A program made the position numbers and the translations under genes. From Nelumbo lutea (lineage: Eukaryota > Streptophyta > Magnoliopsida > Proteales > Nelumbonaceae): a stretch of 64,000 bases of DNA. Within the stretch, counting starts at the first letter, position 1. Every line of letters starts with the position of its first letter. The stretch is from NCBI GenBank assembly GCA_022828595.1, contig JAKGHH010000002.1, positions 87,450,076 through 87,514,075 on the forward strand. Direction: 5' to 3'. This document shows, piece after piece, positions 12,421 to 23,460 of the stretch. The notes beneath the pieces are model-generated. The model made no database searches. It had not been told where the DNA came from and saw only the letters and a list, made by a program, of their open reading frames with translations.

Positions 12421-13560
12421 TGTGCGGATGGATATTCTATTTTTTTTAGTAATACGATTACTATTAAAAGAAACAACAGATTCATCACATACAGAGAACT
12501 TAAGAATGGTCTCTATGTTCTCCATCTTTCTCTAGAAACTAACATAGCTGAAACTACGTCGGTTGATATCCCCAAGAAAATGATTCGTGATACAGTTAAT
12601 CCCACGTGCCTATGGCATTATCGACTTGGCCATATCAGCATTGATCATATCACAAGGTTGGTAAAGGATGGTCCTTTGGATTTTCTAACTGTAGAAGATC
12701 TTCCCACTTGTGAGCCTTGCCTTTAGGGTAAGATGACAAAATGGCCATTTGACGGTAAGCCTGAAAGATGTACGGGCACGCTTGACCTTATACATACTGA
12801 TGTATGTGGTCCCCTAAGTGTTAGGACTCATAACCAGCATATGTATTTCATTACACTTACCGATGATTATTCTCGGTATGGTTAAGTGTACCTAATGAGA
12901 CACAAGTTTGAATCATTTGAAAAGTTCAAAGAGTTCAGCCGAGAAATAGTTAGGGAGAGAAATTAAGACCCTTCGATTGGATTGAGCTGGTGAGTATCTC
13001 TCTGATGAATTCATGGACTACTTGAAGGTCAATGGGATAGTATCATAGTTAGCTCCTCCTGCTACACCAAAGCTTAATGGTGTTTCAGAGAGGAGGAATA
13101 GGAGCTTATTGGATATGGTTCGGTCACTTCTCGTACACTTAGAGTTACCTACATCCTTTTGGGGTTACGCATTAGAGACTGTGATATATGTGCTAAATCG
13201 GGTTCCAACCAAATTGGTTATGAATACTCCATATGAACTTTGGACTGAAAAGAAACCAAGTGTCAAACACTTGAAGATTTGGGGTTGTCCTACGCACGTT
13301 AAAAGAACGAGTGCTGACAAATTGGAATCTAAGACCAGTCGTTGCCTATTTGTAGGCTACCCCAAGAGCTCTGTGGGTTACCTATTTTATGACCTAGGAG
13401 AACAGAAGGTGTTCTATAGTCGGAATGCCCATTTCTTGGAGGAAGACTATATCCTGAACAATCATCATCAGGAAGTTGTTCTTGATGAGAAGAGCTCAGG
13501 AGCAATGGGAGGTGTCCCACAGGTTCCAGGTATTGACCAACCTAGAAGATCTACCCGGGT
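12388..13560 (+). pseudogene. copia-2 integrase region
   Basis: The frame MRRNLISVSKLCADGYSIFF leads into a pre-integrase motif (LWHYRLGHIS) and the first catalytic Asp in HTDVCGPL near 12797. A stop follows DLPTCEPCL at 12724 and another follows DYSRYG near 12883. The second-Asp segment is frameshifted near 12945, and the motif matching RSDRGGEY is no longer readable. The C-terminal part recovers at 13109 ([20 protein letters not shown]) through GYLFYDLGEQKVFYSRNA to a PRRSTRVSRPP linker that is open to 13696. The domain is inactive because the core is frameshifted. Confidence 0.85.
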
Positions 13561-13679
13561 ATCTAGGCCACCAATTCGTTTTGACTATGACCAGGATAGT
13601 TACCTAGTGGAAGCTATGACTAGTGAGGAGGATCTCGTGACTTATGCGGAAGCTATGTTGAATATAGATTCCTTGAAGT

Positions 13680-14677
13680 TGGTAGATGCCATATGAGATG
13701 GACTCAATGGAGACCAATGGAGTCTGGACTCTAGTAAATCCGCCCCTCGGGGTAAAAACAATTGGTTGCAAATGGATCTATACGAGAAAGAAGGGCCCCG
13801 ATGGTAAGGTTGAGACCTACAAAGCACATCTGGTGGCGAAAGTGTATACTCAGAAAGAGGGCATCGATTATGAGGAAACCTTTTTGCCCGTGGCCATGCT
13901 TACATCCATTTGTATCCTACTAGTTGTATCAGCATACCATGATTACGAGATTTGGCAAATGTATGTCAAAACTGCATTCTTGAATGGAGATCTTACTGAA
14001 GATATCTACATGCAGCAACCGCAAGGTTTCGTAGTTGCGGGTCAGGAACACATGGTATATAAATTAAATAGATCCATATATGGACTTAAGCAAGCTTCTA
14101 GGAGTTGGAACATCCGACTTGACTCTACTGTCAAAAAGTTTTACTTTGAGTAGAATCCGGATGAGCCCTGTGTTTACAGGAAGTCCAGTGGTGACAATTT
14201 ACGTTCCTTTCTACTCATTGGGAATGATGTAGGAATGTTGACTACAGTGAAAGTATTGCTTTCTTAGCAATTCTCCATGAAAGATCTTGGAAAAGCCTCC
14301 TATATATTAGGTCTTTGACTCTATAGAGATAGATCAAAGCAAATAATAGGATTATCCCAATCTGCTTACATTGACAAAATTGTCAAGAGATACAGCATAG
14401 AGAACTCCAAGAAGGGAAATATTCCTTTCAGGCACAGAGTCACTCTCTCCAAGAAGATGTCTCCCAAGACTTCTGAGGAAATTGAGTGCATGAAAGACGT
14501 TCCCTATGCCTCAGTCGTAGGTAGCATCATGTATGTCATATTGTGCACTCATCCTAACATTGCTCAAGCAGTGAGTGTGGTAAGCAGATTCTAGGCCAAC
14601 CTAGGGCAGGATCATTGGACTGCTGTGAAAAATATACTTAAGTACCTTCGAAGGACAAAAGAGTTTTGTCTGGTATT
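13680..14677 (+). pseudogene. copia-2 reverse transcriptase, active site lost
   Basis: RT is recognisable from EMDSMETNGVWTLV. It keeps VAKVYTQKEGIDYEETF, which copia-1 has lost. Two catalytic sites are destroyed. The first Asp motif reads MYVKTAFLNGDL (Tyr replaces Asp). The segment corresponding to copia-1 TFLVLYVDDI is deleted near 14195-14210, so SSGDN joins directly to SFLLIGNDVG. A stop lies at 14151. Similarity ends at 14677 inside the connection region (RRTKEFCLVF), where an unrelated LTR begins; RNase H and the 3' LTR are absent. Confidence 0.87.
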
Positions 14678-15982
14678 TGATGAGAATAAAAACTATCATA
14701 TTTTTATCCTTCAATATTCAGTCTTTTATACTTAATTAGTACCTAATTGGACTCACTATTCTTGCATTTCAATTTAGGGCACGAAAGAAGGCGTTATGGT
14801 CAAAATAAGGCTAATCGGGTAATTTTACACAGTTTCGATACCGCGAGATAATTTGGGAATAACTCTCCTATCCTGACTCCAATTGAGAAGATTCAAGATG
14901 CATTGGAAATATAATGAAAAACTCTACAACTTTCATGTTTTAAATTTTGATATATTCGGATTGCATTGAAGTCAAAATCAGGCCTGAAATCTAAGAAAAT
15001 TCATAGAGAAGCCCAGTTCGTAGAGAAGCCTAGTAGCGGCCCAATTCGTTGAGGAAGCCCAATACGAATGCAAGAATAAGAAACATCAAAGAGTCCTATC
15101 AGATTCAACTTCCTATTGTAATTATAGAAGGATAAAAGAGATTAGGATTTTTGTTTAGAGATAAGGATAAGATTAGATCTGAATTAATCATTATCCCATT
15201 AGGAAATAGGACTTTCTATTTTTGATAAAGAACTCCATAAAGGAGTTGGAAACAGCCCCTCCTCCTAAAGCTATATAAAGGGGGGCGGACTAGCACCCAA
15301 GGCCATCATCAAATCCTCCAAGAGAGCTTCAACCTTTAGAGAGAGACATCAACAACCAAGGAGGAAGAAGTAGAGTTTGACCCCCTCTCATCTGGAAGCT
15401 GCGATTTCATCATGGAGTGTCTATAAGTTTTTATTTCTGGTTGAAGGGTTAGGGAAGCTTTAATTCTTTAAACATTGTGAGATCTAATTGATTCTTATGT
15501 CAGTTCATTGTTTATGGGTATTCATATGTTTTCTACGATTAATTGTGAGGATTATTTTTATTGATTAAGCAAGAAGGGCCCCTTGCTCATTCAATGCAAA
15601 TAAATTATGGTTGATTGAACTTCTAGTTTCGTATATGATTGGTAGGTTCAATCATGGTGTCAACTAAAAGAAATTGATTGCAAAATAATTTTCGATCTAT
15701 GTTAGGAAAATGTATGATCTGGTTTAAACGGTTCGAGCTTGTGAGATCGCTGACCAGAATTGGGTCTCTCCCCTCTTAATGCTATTAATAGATTAAATCC
15801 TAAGAACTTGTTTAGGACTGTCTATTAATAAGAGAAACAATCAAAGAGCTTGTTTTGGTTGTCGAATAATATGAGTAGAGGTTGGCCGTTAGAGCTTGTT
15901 AATGGATATAACCAATTTATTCGTAAACATATGAATCTATCTTTGCATTGAGGATCAGTGGGGGCATTTGTTTTCGTTAACA
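14678..15982 (+). repeat. Isolated LTR, 'TGATGAG' family, copy A
   Basis: Starts TGATGAGAATAAAAAC and ends TTTTCGTTAACA, about 1.3 kb. The first ~170 bases and the TATA region match the reverse complement of 51344-52830. It has a TATA box at 15272, a purine-rich stretch after it and AT-rich DNA to the end. It cuts copia-2 at 14677, and the DNA to its right is Ogre-like leader, not the rest of copia-2. It is therefore not a simple solo-LTR insertion; a rearrangement joined it here. No primer site follows and no coding sequence is seen in it. Confidence 0.6.
15272..15279 (+). promoter_or_regulatory. LTR TATA box (CTATATAAAG context)
   Basis: TATATAAAG followed by GGGGGGCGGACT. The reverse copy at 52204-52213 has the same TATATAAAG with a similar GGGGGGCG tail. 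Confidence 0.6.
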
Positions 15983-16480
15983 GTTTATTTTCTTTAGTTT
16001 ATTGGTTATTTTCAATGTTGTTCTGGAATGGATAATTGGTTGTTTTTCTTCTTTTTCTCAAATAGCAATAAAAATGATGGGTTTGTTTTGTGATTGTTAG
16101 TGACGCAATATTTTATTCTATTCTATATTGATCTTGATCTTGTTTTCATTTATAATTCTGAAGTTATGCCTTGTTGCTATAATGCGTTATTCATCATCAC
16201 TAGAATTCTAGAACCCACTGTCCTATTAGGAGAGAGCCCAGTACAATTAGACCATCGGGACTAACTAGGAACCTGATGAGGCTGGTGGAAAGCTCTCAAC
16301 CAGTCACCAACCTGAGAAGCCCTTATGGGTGGAGGCCTGAAGACCGGTGGCCTTTCAACCATGATCTAGATACCACACCCCAAACCCATGCGCATCATTT
16401 GTGTGCTAACCAAGACTCTAGGGTCAACCACCGTGTGTGTGATACATTTGCATGATCAATTTCAAAGGGCCCTATTAGGA
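15983..16480 (+). other. Leader of the forward Ogre-like element (5' LTR missing)
   Basis: No gene seen. From about 16205 to 16480 (ATTAGGAGAGAGCCC through a TGCATGATC region) it matches the reverse complement of 47430-47640, which lies at the same place before a related gag. The LTR expected upstream, starting TGTC as at 33603, is absent. Confidence 0.6.
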
Positions 16481-17480
16481 GTAAAAAAAAAGTAGAAATA
16501 TAAAAAAGGAGAAAATCTAAAAAAAAAAAAAAAAAGAGAAAATCCAAAAACACAAAAAAAAGGAAAAAAAAGAAGAAAACTACAAAAACAGCAAATAATA
16601 AAAAAATGAGAAAATCCAAAAATCCAAAAAAATGGGAAAATCTGAAATAAAAAAGAATAAAAAATCCAAAGCATAAAAATGGAAAATTCAAAAACCAATA
16701 ATGGGGGAAAAGAAAAAATCCAAATACGAAAAAAAGAAAGAAAAAAATCCAAAATATATAAAAAAAAAAGAGAAAATCCAAAATCAACAAAAAGGAAAGT
16801 CAAAAATACAAAAAAGGGAAAATACAAAATACAAAAGAAAAGAGAGATTATAAAAGAAAAAGAAAGAGAAACTAAAATACACAAATCTGAAATAAAAAAT
16901 GGAAGAAGATTCCAAAGGATTAGAAAATTCAAAAACAAAAAAGGAAAAAGGAAAGGAAAATCCAAAGTAAGAAAAAAATAAAAGGTCCATAAAAAAGGAG
17001 AAAAGTCCGAAACCCCTCCTAAAAAAAAAGAGAAAGAAGGAAAAACCCAAAATAAAAAAAAAAAAAAAAAAACAAAGGGAGGTGAATTACAAAAACAAAA
17101 GAAGAATAAAAAATCCAAATTACAAAAAAAAGCGAAAATCCAAGAGTAAAAAAAAGAGGGGAAGAAAACTACAAGTTATAAAAATAAGAAAACTCATAAA
17201 TAAAAAAAAAAAAAGAGGGGGGAAATCTGAATGAAAGAAAATCCAAAGGATAAAGGATGGAAATTTCAAAAAAGAAAAAAAGGGAAAGTCCAAGATCTAA
17301 AAAAAGCAAAATATAAAATCCACAAAGAAAAGAAAGTCAAAATTCAAAAGGGCGGAGGGGAATCCAATGTGCAAAAAATAAGAAGAAGAAAAGAAAATTT
17401 CCAAAATTCGAAAAAAAGAACAAAAAAAATGGAGAAGGAAAATCCTAAAAGAAAAAAGAGAGAGCAAAAAAGAGGGAAAT
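16481..17480 (+). repeat. 1-kb A-rich tract with recurring AAAATCCAAAA motif
   Basis: Nearly pure purine/A-rich sequence built from degenerate GAAAATCCAAAA-like words. The reverse-strand open frames rich in Phe are by-products of composition, not genes. The same tract, inverted, stands at 46720-47420 in the second Ogre-like element, so it is a conserved part of this family's 5' region. Confidence 0.85.
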
Positions 17481-17551
17481 AAAGTATTTAATAACCGAAA
17501 GGGGATGATGGAAGAAAAATTGGGTCATAGCTTGTAGAGAATTTTGTTTTC

Positions 17552-19288
17552 ATGAATTCTGACTTCGGCAATGCCTATTTCAGGAAGAAGGTGTACGAGG
17601 ATTTACTAGACTATTCTTGCAACTCACAACTCTACCAGAGGCTTCAGCAACATGACGATGAGGTGGTTAAGCGCCTTGGAGGAATTGTATGGAGGAATAT
17701 GATGGATTTGGTGAAAGTAGAGCCATTGGCCCATGCTCAAAGCAGCATTCCAATGTTGGGACCCGAAAGCAATGATCTTCCGCTTCAATTGGAATCAACT
17801 TACCCCAACACTAGAAGAGTTGGCCTTTCTACTATACATGAGACTTCAAGATCGCATCATTTTTCCTATACATAAATCGGGGTATCGCAATGAGCTAGCA
17901 ACCTATATTATTTGCCCGAAAAATCTCTTGGTGATGCCAGATGAACAGTCAGCTGATTTGGAATTCTTGATATCGAGAAGTGAGACTAAGCACCCCAGTG
18001 AAGATTTCAATAAGGCTAAAAAAGGGAAAGCAAATGCTCTACTGTTAGCCGTAGCAGGATATTTGCTCTTTCCTATTGACTTACAGAAAGTGAATCTGGT
18101 ACTTATAACAGCACTAGAAAAATTCCATTAGCAGAAAGATGAAGAATTCACTCTGGTTCCGATGTCATTGGCTCATTTAACAAAGGGATTGACAAACTTA
18201 GTTACAAAGAGCAAATGGCCTTTCCAGGATCCCATCCAATTCTTGCAGTTATGGTTAATGCAACACCTTCCTGCTTTGATAAGAGTGAACAGCTATCAAA
18301 TGGCCTTTAGACCTATGTATCGTATCAATAAGATTTTGCTCACTCAGCCAAAACCGCGGTTCCAAACCCAAATTGAAAATCATGAGCAGATGTTTTCCAT
18401 GTAAGAATTCTAGATAAATTGGCAAATTGGTTTGACTTTCCAGGCAGGATGCGAACAACCTAGACTAGCAGCAATCAATCGACATAGCATTGTCTTGGCA
18501 GGATTGACAGGGTCCATACCGTATGCCCCATTACGGGTGCTTAGACAATTTGGATTCCAGCAATTTTTACCCACCATGGGCAACATGACAAGGGATCTTA
18601 TTGATTTCACTCAATACAGTGATAAGCTGTGCGAACGGTTTGAGCGTCATTGGAAAGATAGTAAAAGAGAATATTCTATCCTACTTCTAACCACGCTACT
18701 CATTTGCGACCCAGCTTATTACCTATGGATAGAAAAGGGAGAACCAAAATCACCTCTCCCAGAATTGTCAAAATTACCAACTCTTGTTTGTCCACCCTTA
18801 TCAGGTACGTAGCCTAAAACTCATATGAAACGCCCCATAGTAGATGTGTATATGGAGGCATCCCTAGAATTGCAAGAGTTGAGGGAGTGCAATGCCCGAG
18901 AAAAAGAAATCTCTAAGCACAAGGATAAAATGAGTGCCATTGCGAGAAAGGAAATCAGGCAGAGATGCGCATTGGAATCTCAAAATTGAAAGCTCCGAGA
19001 AGAAATTGAGAAAAGCCAAATTTGGAAGGTTACCTCCAAAGTCAATTCAAGGAGGTAGAAGAAGAGAGAGACCGAAATAGTGATCAACTAGCTGAAATGG
19101 TTTTACAAAATCTCTCACTCAAAGATCAACTGGAACGAGCTCATGAAGAAAATGTGGCAGTCTTGCGACAGTATGCTGATTTCAAGACAACTATGGATAA
19201 TTATGTCGCAAATGCTTTTGATGTCATAGCCCAGATGGAACAACGGATCGAACATCTAGAGTCCGTTTTGAAGAAAATGGGCATATAG
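17552..19288 (+). pseudogene. Extra ORF1 upstream of gag (Ogre-type), degenerate
   Basis: A protein-coding region between leader and gag, spread over three frames. Segments: 17552-17740 (MNSDFGNAYFRKKVYEDLL), 17733-18131 (WNQLTPTLEELAFLLYMRLQ, then MPDEQSADLEFL), 18162-18404 (MSLAHLTKGLTNLV) and 18432-18812 (RLAAINRHSIVLAGL, LRVLRQFGFQQFLP), then 19022-19288, a heptad-rich coiled coil (Gln/Glu/Leu-rich). Stops lie at 18129 and 18810; frameshifts near 17740 and 18405. Plant Ogre elements are known to carry an extra ORF of unknown function before gag, and the TPTLEELAFLLYMRLQDRIIFP-like region fits that family in my recollection. Function unknown. The reverse-strand relative at 44-47 kb has no counterpart. 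Confidence 0.7.
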
Positions 19289-19299
19289 ACCCTTCATCT

Positions 19300-19755
19300 C
19301 TCCCTTTCCCTTAAGCTACATACTTTTGTCTCTCATGTTTGTAATTAGGTTATTTTGGTGAACTGATGTCTACATATGCATACATTTGAAAATTCAAAGG
19401 CTTACTTCATTTTGTTGGTCATTTCTCGATCGAGTTACGTGCCCTTTTATCTTCCGCTCATCCCTTATAACAAAAGAAAATGCAATGTTTCATGCAAAAA
19501 AATATAATAAATAAATAAATAAATAAATATAAAAAATAAAAAATAATTAATAAATAATAAAAAATTAAATTAAAAAACACAAAAAAGATCAAAAATAAAA
19601 AAATAACAAAAATAAATAAAAAATAACAAAAAAAACAAAAACAAGATAAGTAAGGAGAAAGTTACTAATTGAGTTTTGATGGCCAGGAGAGAACACCAAT
19701 AGGAAATCCTAGGCTCACAACTCGACGCGTAATCACCATATCAGTCACGTAACTA
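19300..19755 (+). other. ORF1-gag spacer with A/AATA-rich tract
   Basis: No gene. 19498-19645 is an AAATA/AAAT-rich low-complexity tract. 19665-19755 (GGCCAGGAGAGAACACC onward) matches the reverse complement of 46485-46560 just before the gag ATG of the reverse element. Confidence 0.7.
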
Positions 19756-21811
19756 ATGGCAGAAGAATCACATCGGAATGAAAGTACCATTCCACCTTAT
19801 TATACAAATTCATCTACTACATCGGACTTGAGGATACCAGCTTCGGTCCCATACACTGAATACCTCAAACTTCAAGAGAAGTTAGAAGATGTAATAGCCC
19901 AATTCATGGCTTTCCACAAAGAGCATAACTGATCAATTCCATTTCCTTCCTCTTCCACAAATCCAGATAGTCAACCACCATTGTGAGGAACCTCACCAGC
20001 TAGCATGCCTATCAATGCATCAACCCCTAATACCACTTTAACACCCCCTTCCTTTACATTCACCGCTTCATCTCAACAACCCTCACCTCAATCATCTTTC
20101 AACTTTGCACCTCCGCCTTCACTAGTCTTTAGTTTCGCAGAACAACTATATCATCAGCTCTCTTCTCAACCGACCTTTATTGAACAATCTAACCATCAAC
20201 CCCCATGTCAACCCACCTTTAGCTTTCCAAGGCAGGCCTATACTCTGCCCTCATGGGAAGAGTTGCCCGCAAACTCATTTGAAGATCTTCTGTGGGGATA
20301 TGTTTCAATACGGTTCTGATGAAAAAACTATTGATCCAGATGTTCCAAAAGAGTTTGACAGGTAGTGTAAGAACATGGTTCGCCAACTTGGAGGAGGAGG
20401 AAAGTCATGGAAAAAATTCTCAAAAGCATTCCTAGACCATTTCTCTTACAATATGGAATTGATACCAGACTGAGCCAATCTTGATTTGATGAGTCAGAAG
20501 TCAGGGGGATCATTTTTGGATTATGCTTATCATTGGAGCGAGGTAGCAGCTAAGCTCCGCCATCCCCTGCCTAAAGAGGAAATGGTTAGAACTTTCATTA
20601 GAACATTGAAGGATCCCTATCACACATTATTGGTGACCCAACCATTGAGGGACTTTAGTGATGTTGTCAAGGGCGTTTTGATGATAGAAGAGTTTGTGCA
20701 TAATGGGCGCATGAACCATGTAATAGCTGGGGCAGGAAACCCAACCAATTCTACACTTGGACCAAGGAGACCCTCACCCAGACCGAAGGATGAAATTGAA
20801 ATCCATGCAATCTCCACCTATGCCCTTCCCCAAATTGGCTTTGTAGCCATTGTTCAATCTCATCCCTCACCTGTTAGACCACCTTTAGTAGTGAACCCTC
20901 CACCTCAACCACAACCACCTAACCCGGTGATGCCCTATCAACCTATACCTACAGTAAACCTCCAACATCCCCCTCCCAGGTACAATAATGTGCCTCCTAT
21001 CTATTCCCCAACAACTGCCCCATGCCCTTACAGGAGAAGGAGAGAGTTCACCCAGATTCCTTACCCATACTCCCAACTATTGGTCCAAGAGGGATATTTG
21101 TAGTTAATGAAGTGGAGGCCGCCTACAGAGCCTAGACCAAGGATTTACAATGAGAATGCATATTGTACATTTCACCAGGGACCCAGTCATGCCATAGACC
21201 ATTGCTAGCATTTAAAATATGCCATTCAAGACTTGATCGATCAGAACATGATTACATTTAATCCAATGCCTGATCGTCCTACTCATCCAGGCATGGGCAT
21301 AACACAAAACCCTCTACCCGACCATAGAGCTGGTACTAGTTCATCCATTATCATCATAGAATGTGGAGAAGAGAATTTTGTTGATCCCAAAGAAGTCATA
21401 GACCCAATAAAGGACCTCATCATCCCAAGCCATCCAGTGGGTCATCTTGACACCTTTGTCCTCACCATAGAACCCAGAAGGCTTCCCCTCATTATTTCTT
21501 ACCCTTTGTATGGAAATCAATACTTCCCAACAACACTCCATCGCCCACCTCTTAGGCCCATTAACTTTCCACTCCAAAACCCTTCTCTCCTCCCTTTGGA
21601 ATCTGTTTACCAAGACACCAACCGGGTCCCTAAAAATTACTCGGCGGGGCTTGTGGTAGCTCATATGCAAGGTCCCTTCGAAGGAGAATGCAAGGCCCTA
21701 CTATGGTTAGGAAGGATTATGCCTTCAAAGGCTGACAAAGGAAAAGCAAAGGTAGGGAAGACATCAGAGGAAGTTAGGTCAAAGGAAAAGGAAGCAAGAG
21801 AGAAGGATTAA
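19756..21811 (+). pseudogene. Ogre-like gag, degenerate
   Basis: The ATG at 19756 (MAEESHRNESTIPPYY) is supported by the reverse element, which starts MAKESHHNESTIPPSS at the same place. The N-terminal third is followed by a Pro/Ser/Gln-rich stretch (20005-20319). A gag core follows (SGGSFLDYAYHWSEVAAKLR, MVRTFIRTLKDPYHTLLV; 20486-20720), then a Pro-rich linker. The zinc-binding segment reads YCTFHQGPSHAIDHC (near 21165-21210). An acidic/basic C-terminus runs to 21811. Stops at about 19930, 19984, 20318, 20473 and 21101, plus a frameshift near 20300, break it. The product would be the capsid-like protein of the particle. Confidence 0.83.
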
Positions 21812-22520
21812 TTTCGAATAGCTATTGAGAAGTCCAGATACAATGTGGTGGACCAATTGGCAAAAGTACCTACCCATATATCTATTCTTAGACTTCTCCT
21901 CACTTTTGAGCACCATCGTTTACAGATCATGGAAGTATTTCAGAGGGCTCACGTCTTTCCTAGTATTCAACTAGAAAAGTTGTTACAGATGGTTAGTATG
22001 ATTCTAGAACCCAAGACCATCACTTTCTCTGATGATGAGATCCCTACAGATGGCACATCTCATAATTTACCATTGTGCATCATAGTGGTATGTAAAGGAA
22101 TGAGAATCCCCTTAGTGTTAATTGACACTGGGTCTGGTTTGAATGTGTGCACCCTTGGCACCCTACACGCCTTAAGCCTTGGAGAAAATGATGTAATGAA
22201 GCGACCTATGACCATCAGAGCATTTGACAATTCTATTCAGTCAAATCTGGGGGACATCAGCTTAGACATTACTATAGCAAAGATTACCTAACAAATCAAC
22301 TTTGAAGTATTGGATATCAAGGCTTCCTTCACTCTATTGCTAGGACAACCTTGACTTCATATGGCTAGGGCAGTCCCTTCATCCTTACATCAGAGATTGA
22401 AATTCGTACATGAGAATGAGCTAATCATAGTTTTAGGGGATAGCTAGATCACCCTTACAGGAGAACCCTTGGTTCAACACATGGAGGAAGGATGCAGGTA
22501 TTATTCATATCAATTCAAAT
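21812..22520 (+). pseudogene. Ogre-like aspartic protease
   Basis: The open segment 21845-22291 contains the retropepsin active site IDTGSGLNVC (near 22121-22150), preceded by the hydrophobic strand CIIVVCKGMRIPLVL. Downstream, after a stop at 22289, the second half is still readable (FEVLDIKASFTLLLGQP, then LHQRLKFVHENELI). In this family this is the flap/second-half segment with a LLLGRPW-like motif, here ending in a stop. Catalytic Asp-Thr-Gly is intact; inactivation comes from stops. Confidence 0.82.
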
Positions 22521-22569
22521 AAGTGAAATCATTTGAAAAAGTGAAGAGAGAACAAGGAGAAAAAAAAAA

Positions 22570-22770
22570 GAGTTGGCTCCACATTTGGAGATGATGGCTA
22601 AGATGAAATTTAATCCAATTGGGGGTTTGGGGAAGAAGCAACAAGGGCAAAAGAGTCCACTTAAAGCTAGGAAATTGGCATGTAGATTCGACCTTGGGTA
22701 CAAGCTTGATGAATATGATTTGTTTGGAAGGAAAAAAAAGAAAGCATCATCCTTAAGCACCCCGATCCAT
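22570..22770 (+). pseudogene. G-patch-like domain after protease
   Basis: The frame reads MMAKMKFNPIGGLGKKQQGQ followed by a basic stretch and a GYK motif. This fits the G-patch pattern (aromatic/hydrophobic, then GLGK.QQG). G-patch domains next to the protease are known in some plant gypsy elements and retroviruses. It lies in a 116-residue open segment (22573-22923). Confidence 0.65.
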
Positions 22771-22923
22771 TTTGTTAAGGCCGGAACCCCATCTAAAGAC
22801 CAAACTCTCAACATCCTAGTCCCTTCAACCCAACCCGAGTTTACTGAAATCCTGGATCTCTCTGCCCTCTTTATTGAAGAGGAGGTTACTCACTATATGG
22901 GAAAGAGCTTGGTATCCCCCTGA

Positions 22924-23460
22924 ATTGCCGAAGATAGCTGCAGTGACCACAATGTAAATCAAGGTTTGGTCTTCACGATCGATTGGTCTTCCATCAAAGT
23001 TCCAAAAGTTGTCATACCTGGAGAAGCATAAGAATCCTATCCCCAACTCATTTTTGAGACCTCAGGTGGTGACATTTGTGTAATTGATTAGGATGACTGT
23101 GTCGACCCAATGTATCTTATTCATCCTTGCATGGAAGAAGTTGCCAGCTAGAGTGCCCATCCCATAGTTTTGGGAACTGGTGCTGAATCTGAATTTCTCT
23201 CAGGTTTGATTATAAAGCTAGAGTGGGGGAATCAATGCTCTCTACCCCATTTCCATACATATCAAGAGTTTTTGATACATATAGTTTCCCCTATGATCCT
23301 TACTGTCCTTCAAAGACACCTACAGAACTACGTTAGGCATGATCCTTTTAAAAAGGGTGCTTAGCGCAGCCCATATCACAGGCCTAGCTCCTTGCATAAA
23401 TAAATTTTTATTTCCTCCCATTACTTATTCCTCTACCTTTCTTGTTCCCAGGAACCAATT
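22924..23460 (+). other. Protease-RT linker, broken
   Basis: Readable pieces of pol linker (HPIVLGTGAESEFLSGLI, 23158-23220) between stops. The same linker is found reversed at 44522-44758 (YPIVLGAGAEIKSF). An intron between protease and RT is known for Ogre elements; I could not place splice sites here with confidence. Confidence 0.55.

Noticed and set aside
16395..17118. Long reverse-strand open frames rich in Phe/Leu, resembling membrane proteins
   Set aside because: They are the complement of an A-rich low-complexity tract. All frames stay open because stops are rare in such sequence, and the mirror tract at 46.7-47.4 kb behaves the same.
18395..18455. A 47-base GTAAGA ... TTTCCAG 'intron' in ORF1
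   Set aside because: Too short for a usual plant intron, and another frame across it reads coherently (RILDKLANWFDFPGRM), so a frameshift explains it better.
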